This document shows, piece by piece, positions 8,461 to 16,323 of a stretch of 64,000 bases of DNA. How positions within the stretch are numbered: the stretch's first letter is position 1; each line of letters opens with the position of its first letter. This DNA is from Streptomyces sp. NBC_00620. GTDB taxonomy: Bacteria > Actinomycetota > Actinomycetes > Streptomycetales > Streptomycetaceae. A model generated the notes under the pieces. It worked only from the letters and a program-made list of their open reading frames with translations, was not told the origin of the DNA and did not search any database. Where the stretch lies: contig NZ_JAPENY010000003.1 of assembly GCF_026341825.1 (NCBI RefSeq), positions 558,001 to 622,000 on the forward strand. Reading direction: 5' to 3'. Both the position numbers and the translations under genes were made by a program.

Positions 8461-9426
8461 TCAGCGAACCCTTCCACGCGGCTTCAGCGCCACCGGCGGG
8501 AGTTCGGGAGCGGGCAGCGGAGCACCGTCGTAGCCCACCACCTCGCCGAATCGGGAGCCCGAGGTCCAGTCCGCCCGAGCCTGCTCGATGTCCGCCTGCG
8601 TCCGCCCGATGAAGTTCCACCACATGATCAGCTCCTCCTCGAAGGGCTCGCCGCCCAGGAGCATGAGGCCCGCGTCGGACTCGGCCCGCAGGGGGAGTTC
8701 GGTGCGGCCGCAGCCGAGGTAGAGCATCGAGCCCGGGAGCAGCGGTACGCCGTCGACGTGGGCCTCGCCCGACATGGACAGCACGGCGTACTCGAAGTCG
8801 GGCTCCAGGGGCAGGCGTACGTCGGCGCCGCTCGCCAGGGCGAGGTCGGCGCCGACGATCGGGGTGTACGTCGTGCCGGGCGAGGTCGTGCCGTCGACGG
8901 AGCCCAGGATGAGCGCGGCGCGGAGACCGGGAGCCGTGACGAGGGGCAGTTCCGCGTGGTGCTCGAAGCTCGGGTCGGTGTGGCGGTGGCTGTCCGGGAG
9001 GGCGACCCAGAGCTGCGCGCCGTGCAGGAGACGGGCGTGCGACTTGGGGCTCTCCTCGGAGTGGCTGATGGCCCGGCCGGAGGTCATGAGGCCCAGTTCG
9101 CGCGGCTGGATGGTCTGCAGGCTGCCGGTGGAGTCGCGGTGCAGCACCTCGCCCTCGTGCAGCCAGCTGACGGTCTGCAGGCCCATGTGAGGGTGCGGCG
9201 GAACCTGCATGCCGGGCTCGTCGGCGATGTCGTCGGGCCCGTAGTGATCGACGAAGCACCACGCGCCGACCATCCGGCGGCCCAGGTTGGGCAGCAGGCG
9301 GCGGACTTCGGTGGACTCGCCGAGCTTCACCCGGCGGGGGCTGAGGAGTTCGCGCACCGGCTCGGCCACCACGAAACCGCGGCCACCGCACAGGGCGGGA
9401 ACTGCCTCGCGATCAAGATTGCTCAT
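8461..9426 (-). CDS. Pirin-family protein
   Basis: 321 residues, two cupin domains. The metal-binding motif of pirins is visible as PPHPHMGLQTVSWLHEGEVLHRDS, with further residues in LGLMTSGRAISHSEES. The C-terminal cupin shows EEELIMWWNFIGRT. Pirins are Fe-binding proteins, some with quercetinase activity, and are often under redox control. ATG 9426 was chosen over an in-frame TTG three codons earlier because AGGG-rich sequence precedes it. It is transcribed away from a MarR gene 147 bases to the right, so the MarR protein may control it. Confidence 0.9.
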   Translation of the reverse strand: MSNLDREAVPALCGGRGFVVAEPVRELLSPRRVKLGESTEVRRLLPNLGRRMVGAWCFVDHYGPDDIADEPGMQVPPHPHMGLQTVSWLHEGEVLHRDSTGSLQTIQPRELGLMTSGRAISHSEESPKSHARLLHGAQLWVALPDSHRHTDPSFEHHAELPLVTAPGLRAALILGSVDGTTSPGTTYTPIVGADLALASGADVRLPLEPDFEYAVLSMSGEAHVDGVPLLPGSMLYLGCGRTELPLRAESDAGLMLLGGEPFEEELIMWWNFIGRTQADIEQARADWTSGSRFGEVVGYDGAPLPAPELPPVALKPRGRVR

Positions 9427-9564
9427 GGCCCACAACCTAGCCCTGCGGGGTACCCGCCGTCAGTCCATCGACCCGCCCATTGAGGGGCACTTGGCGCAGA
9501 ACCGGCGGAGGGCCTAGGACCCGGGTCTCAGGCGCGTACGCCGTTGGTCTGACCAGATTCAAAA

Positions 9565-9591
9565 ATAGTAGCCATGGATATAGTAGCCATG
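9565..9591. repeat. Two 12-base direct repeats carrying two in-frame ATGs
   Basis: ATAGTAGCCATG occurs at 9565-9576 and again at 9580-9591, a 15-base period. Each copy ends in an ATG, and the two ATGs are in frame for the MarR gene. The segment also contains CATGG/CCATG symmetry. It lies in the divergent pirin/MarR promoter region and could be an operator or a source of two alternative starts. Confidence 0.7.
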
Positions 9592-10188
9592 TACCGTTTC
9601 CCGCATGAGTTCGATCAAGTCGATGAGCTGGTGAGTTCGGTGCCCGGGAACGCGACGCCCGGTTTCCTCGTCTGGCGGCTGTCGATGAAGTGGCGGGTCG
9701 CCGTCGACCGGGCGCTCGCACCATTGGGCCTGACCCACGCGCAGTACTCGCTGGTGGCATCGCTCTACGGCATGCACCGGGCCGGCCACCGGCCGAGCCA
9801 GCGCGCGCTCGCCGACCACACCGGCCTCGAGCCGCTCTACGTCTCGAAGCTGGCCCGCGCCCTGGAGGCGGCCGGAACCGTCGACCGGACGCGGGATCCT
9901 GCCGACCCCCGCGCGGTCCGGCTGTCCCTCACGAAGGAGGGGCGCGAAGTCACCCGCCGCGCGATCGGGGTGGTCCACGACCTTCTGGACCAGCTCCTGG
10001 AGCCACTCGGCGGACTCGACGGCGAGCGCACGAAGGTGCTCAGCCGCGAGTTGGCGACCCTGCTCGACGTACCACTCGATCCACGTTCCGAGACCGAGAA
10101 AGCACGACCTGAGAAAGCACGACCCGAGAACGAACACCCCACGGACGAACACCCCACGGACGAACCTTCCGAGAAGGAGCAGTCATGA
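9574..10188 (+). CDS. MarR-family transcriptional regulator with repetitive acidic/basic tail
   Basis: 204 residues if started at 9574; ATG 9589 is equally possible, and neither has a Shine-Dalgarno sequence, so the message may be leaderless. Residues about 30-150 form the MarR winged helix (ALAPLGLTHAQYSLVASLYG, ALADHTGLEPLYVSKLARAL, wing RTRDPADPRAVRLSLT). The last 35 residues are a disordered tail built from duplicated DNA: a 15-base unit giving EKARP twice and another giving EHPTD twice. It is divergent from pirin and overlaps the next gene by 4 bases. Confidence 0.87.
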   Translation: MDIVAMYRFPHEFDQVDELVSSVPGNATPGFLVWRLSMKWRVAVDRALAPLGLTHAQYSLVASLYGMHRAGHRPSQRALADHTGLEPLYVSKLARALEAAGTVDRTRDPADPRAVRLSLTKEGREVTRRAIGVVHDLLDQLLEPLGGLDGERTKVLSRELATLLDVPLDPRSETEKARPEKARPENEHPTDEHPTDEPSEKEQS

Positions 10189-10622
10189 CCACCGCCACTC
10201 CCCTTGTCAACGGCCAGACCATAGGCCTTGCCCACTACGCGAGCCGTGCCCTCCTGGAGATCGTGCTCGCCCGCAGCGGAACCACGTTCAACCAGTCGGT
10301 GGCCCTTCGGGCCGTCTCGGACAGCGGCGGCACGGTCGAGCGAGCGTGGCTCGTGGACCGCCTGACCGGCACGCTGAAGATCGACGAGTCGGCCGCTCAC
10401 GAAACGGTCTCCGAGATGACCGACGCGAAGCTGCTGGAGCCCGCGGCCGGGCGGGTGTCACTCACGGACAGCGGCAGGGAGCTGTTCGAGGGGATCCGCG
10501 TCGGCGGCAACGCGATCGCGGCCCGGCTGTACGCGGGCATTACGGCCGAGGATCTGGCTACCGCGGGTCGCGTACTGACTCTGGTCACCGAGCGGGCAAA
10601 CGCGGAGCTGGCCGACGCGTAG
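10185..10622 (+). CDS. Small winged-helix protein coupled to the MarR gene
   Basis: 145 residues. The ATG overlaps the stop of the MarR gene (ATGA), and GGAG lies 7 bases upstream, so translation is coupled. The pattern is a compact MarR/PadR-like winged helix: FNQSVALRAVSDSGG, LTGTLKIDESAAHETVSEMTDAKLL, wing RVSLTDSGRELFEGIR, then a C-terminal helix. It has no enzymatic motif. It probably acts with or alongside the upstream MarR protein. Confidence 0.75.
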   Translation: MTTATPLVNGQTIGLAHYASRALLEIVLARSGTTFNQSVALRAVSDSGGTVERAWLVDRLTGTLKIDESAAHETVSEMTDAKLLEPAAGRVSLTDSGRELFEGIRVGGNAIAARLYAGITAEDLATAGRVLTLVTERANAELADA

Positions 10623-10711
10623 CCCCAGGACTGAGGTCCCGTAGCCCCAGGGCCGAGGTCGTGGAATATTCAATCATTGCCCGCCGTTGAGGCCGTCGAA
10701 GGAGGTCAGCA

Positions 10712-11059
10712 GTGAACACGACTTACTACGACCACGGGACGGCCGCGGAGCGCTGGGAGCGGGCGCGGATGTTCTTCGACGCCAAGGACTACGCCGCTGC
10801 GGCGCGGGTTCTGGGTGGCCTGGTCGAGGAGGTGCCGGAGCAGGTCGGACCCCGGCTGCTGCTGGCCTGCTCGTACTACCACTCGGCTCAACTTCGCCGC
10901 GCGGAGGCCGAGTTGCGCGTTCTCGTGGAGCTCGACCCGGTCGAGCACTACGCCCGGCTGATGCTGGGGCGCACGCTTCAGCGGCAGGGGCGGTCCGCCG
11001 AGGCGGAGCCGCACCTGAGGATCGCCTCGGCGCTCGCGGGCGATTTCTCGCAGGTGTAG
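10712..11059 (+). CDS. Tetratricopeptide repeat protein
   Basis: 115 residues from GTG 10712 with an AGGAGG about 10 bases upstream. Roughly three TPR-like helix pairs are visible: AAERWERARMFFDAKDYAAAARVLGGLV, then RLLLACSYYHSAQLRRAEAELRVLVELDP, then ARLMLGRTLQRQGRSAEAEPHLRIA. There is no signal or membrane segment, so it is a cytoplasmic scaffold for protein-protein contact. Its partner is not evident from the neighbours. A strong terminator follows. Confidence 0.85.
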   Translation: MNTTYYDHGTAAERWERARMFFDAKDYAAAARVLGGLVEEVPEQVGPRLLLACSYYHSAQLRRAEAELRVLVELDPVEHYARLMLGRTLQRQGRSAEAEPHLRIASALAGDFSQV

Positions 11060-11073
11060 CAGACCCTGCGGAG

Positions 11074-11104
11074 AAAGGCCGGTCACCACGGTGACCGGCC
11101 TTTT
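11074..11104 (+). terminator. Intrinsic terminator of the TPR gene
   Basis: AAAGGCCGGTCACC and GGTGACCGGCCTTT form a perfect 14-bp stem with a very short loop, followed by T, 15 bases after the TPR stop. Confidence 0.9.
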
Positions 11105-11136
11105 CGCATGCCCCGGCGGCGAGTTCGGCCTTGGGA

Positions 11137-11170
11137 CTGGTGGACTCGCATGTTGAGGTGTCGCGTATTC
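11137..11170. repeat. Dispersed repeat, copy 1
   Basis: This 34-base segment matches 13372-13404 with one gap and three mismatches (shared core CTCGCAT-TTGAGG-GTCGC-TATTC). The copies flank the membrane-protein gene and the IS5 element. Both are outside the IS ends, so they are not its inverted repeats. Confidence 0.6.
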
Positions 11171-11363
11171 AATGTCTGCGGAGGAGTTCAGCCACTCAGC
11201 GTGTGCTTCGCATCTCTGACTGCGGCTGCGATGTGGCGACTTGAGAAAGGGGGGCGCGCCCACACCGTCCGCCCAGCCGACCTCGCTGTCAGCGCTCTGT
11301 GTCATGATGCGGACGCGTCACAGGGGAGTGGGCTGCGGTCTGCTGATTGCCAGGGGGTTGGGG

Positions 11364-12464
11364 ATGGGCGCGGGTAGCGAGCCGGACGGCTCGTCCAGGT
11401 CCGACGAGGAGTGGGAGCGGTTTCTGCGCGAGTCGGTGGCGGGTGCCGCCGACTCGCCCAAGGAGCCGTCGGCGCGGGCCCGCCACGTGACGGAGCAGCT
11501 GCGCGCGGAGCCCGGCCCCGGCCTGGAGGGCTGGCGCAGCCACACGCCCGCGCGGCCCAAGCGGCGCACGGGCTGGTACGTGGTCGGACTCCTGGCCTCG
11601 CTGGCGCTGCTCGCGGTGGCGCTCGCGCCGGGGCGGACAGTGAACCTGTTCGCCGGCGACGACCCTGACTCCCCGCCGCTGGCGGCTGAGACCGCCCGCC
11701 CGACCCAGGCACCCTCGGCGGAGGCGGCCCAACGCCCCACCATGGACGAGCCGTTCCGCGGTTCGCCGGCGGCGAGCTGGGCGAGCGGAGCGGCGGGGAT
11801 CACCGTGCCGAAAGCCAGGGCGGTCGGCTGGATGAGCGCGGCCGAGGTCGAGCGGGCCCTCGCCCGCAGCCGGGAATTCCTTGTCGCGTCCGGCCTGGAC
11901 CGCGGGGTGCTGCAGGGCGAGCGCCCCGAGAAGGCGATTGCACTGATCAACCCGTACCAGACGGACGTCCAAGACCTCCTGAAAACCGCTTTCCAAACCC
12001 CGAGCGAGAAGAACGACCCCCTCCTCCTCTTCAGCCGCTTCCAGCCCTCCCGCACCCAGCTGGTCGGCGACGTCGTGAAGACCCGGGGCCGGCTCACCTA
12101 CCGGGAGGGCGAGCGCGGCGCGCTCCAGGTGACCGCCGACGTCACCTTCGTCTACCCGGTCACCCGCGCGGACGCGGGCGGCGACGACGAGATCGTGCGC
12201 ACGATCGTCCGGCGCGAGCTGGTCCTGAGCTGGGACGACCCTGACAAGGTGATCACCGAGCCGGGCACGTTCTCGATCGTCTCGTACAAATACGACATGA
12301 CCAACGGCGGCTGCGACGCCCCCACGGGCTACTTCACCCCGCCCTTCGGCACGGACAGCCGGGCGGACGAGGGCGGCACGGAGGTCGACCCGTACGACCG
12401 CAGCGTGCCGGTCGGGCGGGGCGAGTCCTCTGGGGACGAGTGCGGGAGGGCGACGCGGTCCTAG
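11364..12464 (+). CDS. Membrane-anchored conserved protein of unknown function
   Basis: 366 residues from ATG 11364, preceded by a G-rich binding site. The first 65 residues are charged and cytoplasmic. A single transmembrane helix follows (WYVVGLLASLALLAVALAPG), then a Pro/Ala-rich linker and a roughly 220-residue extracytoplasmic domain. Recognisable stretches of that domain include AVGWMSAAEVERALARSREFLVASGLD, LINPYQTD and DVTFVYPVTRAD, ending in an acidic tail. It resembles actinomycete hypothetical proteins but I assign no function. An IS5-family element is inserted exactly in its stop codon, which is rebuilt as TAG. Confidence 0.8.
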   Translation: MGAGSEPDGSSRSDEEWERFLRESVAGAADSPKEPSARARHVTEQLRAEPGPGLEGWRSHTPARPKRRTGWYVVGLLASLALLAVALAPGRTVNLFAGDDPDSPPLAAETARPTQAPSAEAAQRPTMDEPFRGSPAASWASGAAGITVPKARAVGWMSAAEVERALARSREFLVASGLDRGVLQGERPEKAIALINPYQTDVQDLLKTAFQTPSEKNDPLLLFSRFQPSRTQLVGDVVKTRGRLTYREGERGALQVTADVTFVYPVTRADAGGDDEIVRTIVRRELVLSWDDPDKVITEPGTFSIVSYKYDMTNGGCDAPTGYFTPPFGTDSRADEGGTEVDPYDRSVPVGRGESSGDECGRATRS

Positions 12465-13350
12465 GTCGTGTCCGCAAAGTGGGTTGGTCGTTGGTCTGTT
12501 CGTGGTGCGTCGTCATGAGTTGACTGATGAGTCGTGGGCGGTGATCGGGCCGTTGCTCGCTCCGCCGCGGATGGGCCGTCCGGTGCGGGACCGCCGTCAG
12601 GTGGTCAACGGCATCCTGTGGAAGCTGTCGACCGGGGCGGCCTGGCGGGACCTGCCCGAACGGTACGGGCCGTGGAAAACGGTCTACGAACGCTTCCGCC
12701 GCTGGTCCGCCGACGGCACATGGGACCGGCTGCTGGCTCACGTCCAGCAGCATTCCGACGCCGTCGGCGCGGTCGACTGGACGATCGTGTGCCTGGACTC
12801 CACGACCGTGCGGGCCCACCAGCACGCCGCCGGGGCCCGAAAAGGGGGCCGTGGCCGGGCGAGGCGATCGGCCGTTCCCGCGGCGGACTGACCACGAAGA
12901 TCCACCTGGCCTGCGACGGCCGGGGCCGGCCGCTGGCCTTCACCCTCACCGGCGGGAACGTCAACGACTGCACCCAGTTCGAAGCAGTGATGGCCCGGAT
13001 CCGGGTGCCGGGATGCGGGCCGGGGCGACCCCGGACCCGGCCCGAGCGGGTCGCCGCCGACAAGGGCTACTCGTCCACGAAGATCCGCACCTACCTGCGC
13101 CGACGCGGGATCAAGGCAGCGATCCCGGAACGCATCGACCAGATCAACGGCCGCATCCGCCGCGGCGAGAGCCGCTGCCGGCTCGACAAAGCGGCCTACC
13201 GGCGCCGCAACCTCGTCGAACGCTGCTTCAACAAGCTCAAGCACAACAAAGCCCTCGCCACCCGCTACGACAAACGCGCCCGCCACTACCAAGCCCTGGT
13301 CACCATCGCCTGCCTACGACTCTGGCTCCCCTGACATTGCGGACACGACC
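12464..13350 (+). mobile_element. IS5-family (IS427-type) insertion sequence
   Basis: An 887-bp element with inverted ends: left GGTCGTGTCCGCAAAGT, right the complement with one mismatch. It is flanked by TA target duplications (12462-12463 and 13351-13352), as in the IS427 group. Inside are two overlapping frames of a DDE transposase joined at an A4G5 run. It sits in the stop codon of the upstream membrane-protein gene. Confidence 0.9.
12484..13334 (+). CDS. IS5/IS427-type transposase made from two frames
   Basis: The first frame (12484-12891) starts with a typical IS5 N-terminus (ELTDESWAVIGPLLAPP, then GRPVRDRRQVVNGILWKLSTG) and the first catalytic Asp (TIVCLDSTTVRAHQHAAGARK). The second frame, shifted by -1, continues with GRSRGGLTTKIHLACDG, the second Asp in RVAADKGYSS and the Glu in RRRNLVERCFNKLKHNKALATR. 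The switch point is the AAAAGGGGG run at about 12840-12848, a plausible programmed slippery site, so the enzyme is probably functional. The exact start among several GTGs is unclear. Confidence 0.88.
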
Positions 13351-13371
13351 TAAGGCTGACCTAAGGCCTGT

Positions 13372-13404
13372 CTGGTGGCTCGCATCTTGAGGCGTCGCAT
13401 ATTC
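13372..13404. repeat. Dispersed repeat, copy 2
   Basis: Partner of 11137-11170. It lies just outside the right end of the IS5 element, in non-coding DNA. Confidence 0.6.
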
Positions 13405-13548
13405 CTCGTTGAGTTCGGTCCTGATGTCACCGTGTGTGGTCGCCGGGGGCGTATCGGTTCCAGGTTCCTCCAGCCTCGGTGACCAAGGGATCGCGGAGGT
13501 CGTGCCGCGCTGTGGCGGGACGCCGATCCGGTTGTGCGGCTGCCGGGC

Positions 13549-13589
13549 GCCGTCATCGAGGAGGGCCGGGACCTGTCCTCGATGACGGC
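13549..13589 (-). terminator. Long-stem hairpin beyond the 3' end of the hydrolase gene
   Basis: GCCGTCATCGAGGA (13549-13562) pairs perfectly with TCCTCGATGACGGC (13576-13589), giving a 14-bp stem and a 13-base loop. It is 49 bases beyond the stop of the minus-strand hydrolase gene, where a terminator is expected. The rest of 13353-13638 shows no gene. Confidence 0.55.
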
Positions 13590-13638
13590 ATCACGGCCGA
13601 CGCCGCCTACCGGCTGCTGCCGGCCCGACGGTCCGGCC

Positions 13639-14364
13639 TCACTTCAGGTGGCGGTCCAGGAACCGGCACCCGTCCTCCAGCTCGAACCACGGGGTGCCGG
13701 TGTGCCCTCCCAGATTTGCGTGCAGCGTCTTCTCCTTGCTGCCGAAGGCGTTGAACAGGTCCAGGGCCCGTTGCCGGGGGTTCCCTTCGTCGTCCCACTG
13801 CAGCAGGAACAGGAGCGGAATGGTGACCTGCCGGGCCTCCTCACGCTGGGCACGGGGCACGTACCCCCCGGCGAAGAAGCCTGCGGCCGCGATGCGTGGC
13901 TCGACCACCGCAAGGCGGATGCCGAGGGCGGTCCACCCCCCGGAGTACCCGACCGGGCCGCCGATCTCCGGCAGTTCAAGGAGGGCGTCCAGCGTGGTCT
14001 GCCATTCCGGGACCGCGTTTTCGACCAGCGGGCCGATGAAGGACTCGAAGATCTCGTCGACCGGCTCGCCGGCCTGCATCGCCCGCCGGAGGTCGGCGCG
14101 GGCCTGCTCGTCGGCGGCGGAACGGGGACGGTCACCGCACCCGGCGGCGTCGATGGTGGCCACCGCGTAGCCGCGCGCCGCGGTGTACCGGGCCCGGGCC
14201 ACCAGCCGGGGATCCGCCTTGGGCAGGCCGTTGTTGTGGGACATCAGGATCAGCGGGGCCGGGGCGGCGGATTCAGGCGTCCACAGGGTGCCAGGGGTCT
14301 CGCCGAGGGTGAATTCGCGTTCGAGGACGCCGTCGTCGAGGCGTTGTTCGGAAGTGAATTGCAT
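13639..14364 (-). CDS. Dienelactone-hydrolase-like alpha/beta hydrolase
   Basis: 241 residues from ATG 14364, with AAAGG upstream. The fold is alpha/beta hydrolase: APLILMSHNNGLPKADPRLVARARY for the oxyanion region, nucleophile elbow GYSGGW, and late motifs FLLQWDDEGNPRQRALDLF (acid) and ANLGGHTGTPWFE (His). There is no signal peptide. The substrate is unknown; relatives cleave small esters or lactones. It stands alone between hairpins, divergent from a 20-codon open frame. Confidence 0.82.
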   Translation of the reverse strand: MQFTSEQRLDDGVLEREFTLGETPGTLWTPESAAPAPLILMSHNNGLPKADPRLVARARYTAARGYAVATIDAAGCGDRPRSAADEQARADLRRAMQAGEPVDEIFESFIGPLVENAVPEWQTTLDALLELPEIGGPVGYSGGWTALGIRLAVVEPRIAAAGFFAGGYVPRAQREEARQVTIPLLFLLQWDDEGNPRQRALDLFNAFGSKEKTLHANLGGHTGTPWFELEDGCRFLDRHLK

Positions 14365-14443
14365 GGTCGTGCCTTTCGGGAGGGCGCAGAGCGGCGCTCC
14401 CGGACGACCTATCGCCCGACCGTGACCCCGGAGGAGAGCACCC

Positions 14444-14506
14444 ATGTCGATACTGTGTTCACGGGTACCACCTCCTCGTTCTCTCGCACGGCCTCCGGAA
14501 AAGTAG
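14444..14506 (+). CDS. 20-residue small open frame with a strong ribosome binding site
   Basis: GGAGGAG lies 7 bases before ATG 14444, and the frame MSILCSRVPPPRSLARPPEK ends at TAG 14506. A 10-bp hairpin follows 37 bases later and no longer gene lies downstream on this strand. It may be a leader-type or free small peptide, or a coincidence in the promoter region of the divergent hydrolase gene. No family is recognised. Confidence 0.35.
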   Translation: MSILCSRVPPPRSLARPPEK

Positions 14507-14543
14507 CAGTGGTCGCCGTGGTCCGCCAACGGGTTTTTGCGGA

Positions 14544-14570
14544 GGCTCCGTGGACGGTTGCCACGGAGCC
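14544..14570 (+). terminator. Hairpin after the 20-codon frame
   Basis: GGCTCCGTGG and CCACGGAGCC form a perfect 10-bp stem around a 7-base loop. It would end a short transcript starting near the small frame. Confidence 0.5.
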
Positions 14571-14630
14571 ACTCGCCTGCGGGGCGCGACGCGGCGCTGC
14601 GGGGCAACCTGCCGGTGGGGGTTGGGGGTT

Positions 14631-14691
14631 GGGGCGGTTTTTTCGCCCCCTCCGCCCCTGCCCTTCCCGTACCTGGGGGCTCCGCCCCCAG
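14631..14691 (-). terminator. Double hairpin region at the end of the PepSY gene
   Basis: GGGGCG and CGCCCC flank a T-rich loop (14631-14649), and CTGGGGGC/GCCCCCAG (14673-14691) form a second stem around TCC. The second is the GGGGCTCCGCCCC-type element common in Streptomyces intergenic DNA. Together they lie 50-110 bases beyond the minus-strand PepSY stop. Confidence 0.55.
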
Positions 14692-14741
14692 ACCCCCGTT
14701 CGGCCTGAACGGCCTCGTCCTCAAACGCCGGACGGGCTGAA

Positions 14742-16121
14742 CTACGCCCGCTTCCCCCGCCGGTGCGCGACCTCGCCGAGCAGTACGTCCACGGCGATGA
14801 ACACCGCCAGCGGGATGCCGAGCAGTGGGACGAAGTAGCCGAGTACGGCGATGGTTGCCATGGCCGGGACCAGGATCTGTGGCGGGACCTGTGCCCAGGC
14901 ACCCCGTGGGATGGGTCGGCCGAACGCGGAGGCGCGGCCGCGCAGCCACCACATGCGGTAGCCCAGGACGATCAGGAGGATCAGCGAGCCCGTGAGGGCC
15001 ATCAGCACGATCTGGTTGACGAGGCCGAAGAGGACGCCGGTGTGGGCGTCGATGCCCCAGCGGGTCAGCTTGGCGAGCACGGGGTAGTCGGCGAAGCGGA
15101 GTTCGTCGGTGACCTCGGCGGTCGTCGGGTCGACGGCCACCGCGTCCTGCTTCGTGGGCCAGCTGCGCTGGACCTGCTTGACGACGTACGTGGAGGAGGC
15201 GTCGGCGGGCGGGATGATCTCGACCGGGTCGCCGAGGCCCTTGGCGCGGGCGGCGGCGAGGATCTCGTCGACCCCCGCTCCACTCTCCGTCTCGCCCGTT
15301 CCGGCCGCGGCGTCGTGTTCCGCGTGCTCGCCAGCCGCCGCCGAGACCGAGGGGGTCGACTGACCGAGCGAGGTCCTGAGGACGTCGATGTTCGCCCCGG
15401 CGTACGTCGACCAGGTCAGGCCGGTCGCCGAGAGGAAGATGAAGCCGGCGGCCGCCCAGACGCCCACCGTGCCGTGCAGTCCCAGGGTGCGGCGGCGCCC
15501 GCTCGTCCCGCGGACCTTGCGCTGCGAGCGGCGGCGGGCGAACCACAGCCCGAGGCCGCCGCTCGCGATCACCCACAGCCAGCTGGCGGCGAGTTCGCTG
15601 TAGAGGCGGCCGTTGTCGCCGAGGTGCAGGTCACGGTGGAACTCGTCGATCCAGGTCCGCACCGGGAGCGCGCCCGTGGAGCCGTACTGCTCCAGAGCGC
15701 CGCGCACCTTCGCGGTGTACGGGTCGACGAAGACCGCGAGGGTGTGGTCGGCGTCGATGCCCGGGGCTCCCGAGATCATCACCCGGGTCGTCGCATCCGC
15801 CTCGGGTGAGGGGCGTACGGCCGAGACCGTGCCCTCCGGGTGGGCCTTGCGGGCGGCGGCCACCTGGTCGGACAGTGCCAGCTTCTTGTCGCCGACCGGG
15901 ACGGTCAGCTCGTGGGAGTAGATGATCTTCTCGGCCTGGAAGGAGGCGGCGTACAGGAAGCCGGTCGCTGCGGCGACCAGCAGGAAGGGGGCGACGAGCA
16001 CTCCGGCGTAGAAGTGCAGGCGGAGCACCAGGGGGCGAAGTGAGGACCAGGTTTTTCGGGTGGGTGCCGGGGAGACGGACTGCGGGGACTGGTCCGTCGT
16101 GGTCGGGGGAGCGGTGGACAT
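14742..16121 (-). CDS. PepSY-associated transmembrane protein
   Basis: 459 residues from ATG 16121. The architecture is that of the PepSY_TM family: helix 1 at LRLHFYAGVLVAPFLLVAAATGFLYA, a periplasmic PepSY region, the motif WIDEFHRDLHLGDNGRLYSELAASWLW, then paired helices, a second PepSY-like segment, and terminal helices near GVLFGLVNQIVLMALTGSLILLIVLGYRMWW. Conserved histidines (LHFYAG, HRDLHLG, LHGTVGVWAAAG, DAHTGVLFG) suggest haem or metal ligands. Family members are tied to iron uptake or reduction. A Pro/Ser/Thr-rich cytoplasmic tail precedes helix 1. No partner gene is adjacent. Confidence 0.87.
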   Translation of the reverse strand: MSTAPPTTTDQSPQSVSPAPTRKTWSSLRPLVLRLHFYAGVLVAPFLLVAAATGFLYAASFQAEKIIYSHELTVPVGDKKLALSDQVAAARKAHPEGTVSAVRPSPEADATTRVMISGAPGIDADHTLAVFVDPYTAKVRGALEQYGSTGALPVRTWIDEFHRDLHLGDNGRLYSELAASWLWVIASGGLGLWFARRRSQRKVRGTSGRRRTLGLHGTVGVWAAAGFIFLSATGLTWSTYAGANIDVLRTSLGQSTPSVSAAAGEHAEHDAAAGTGETESGAGVDEILAAARAKGLGDPVEIIPPADASSTYVVKQVQRSWPTKQDAVAVDPTTAEVTDELRFADYPVLAKLTRWGIDAHTGVLFGLVNQIVLMALTGSLILLIVLGYRMWWLRGRASAFGRPIPRGAWAQVPPQILVPAMATIAVLGYFVPLLGIPLAVFIAVDVLLGEVAHRRGKRA

Positions 16122-16323
16122 CGGCGGGGTTCTCCGGTCGTGCAGGGGACGGAAACGGGCCGCGGGCCGGGAGTGGGCTCCCTTCACCGGTGGCAGTCCA
16201 GTAGTCGGGACCCGGAGGCGTCGAGTTCCCGGGCATGGACGTGGCGTGCGTCACATTCGGGAAGGTGCGGCACTCCCCTGGCGCCGCCTCGCACCGCGCG
16301 GGCCCGCTTGACATCCTGGCGCG

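Noticed and set aside
11105..11363. Short frame at 11108-11377
   Set aside because: It overlaps the start of the membrane-protein gene in another frame and has no motif or ribosome binding site.
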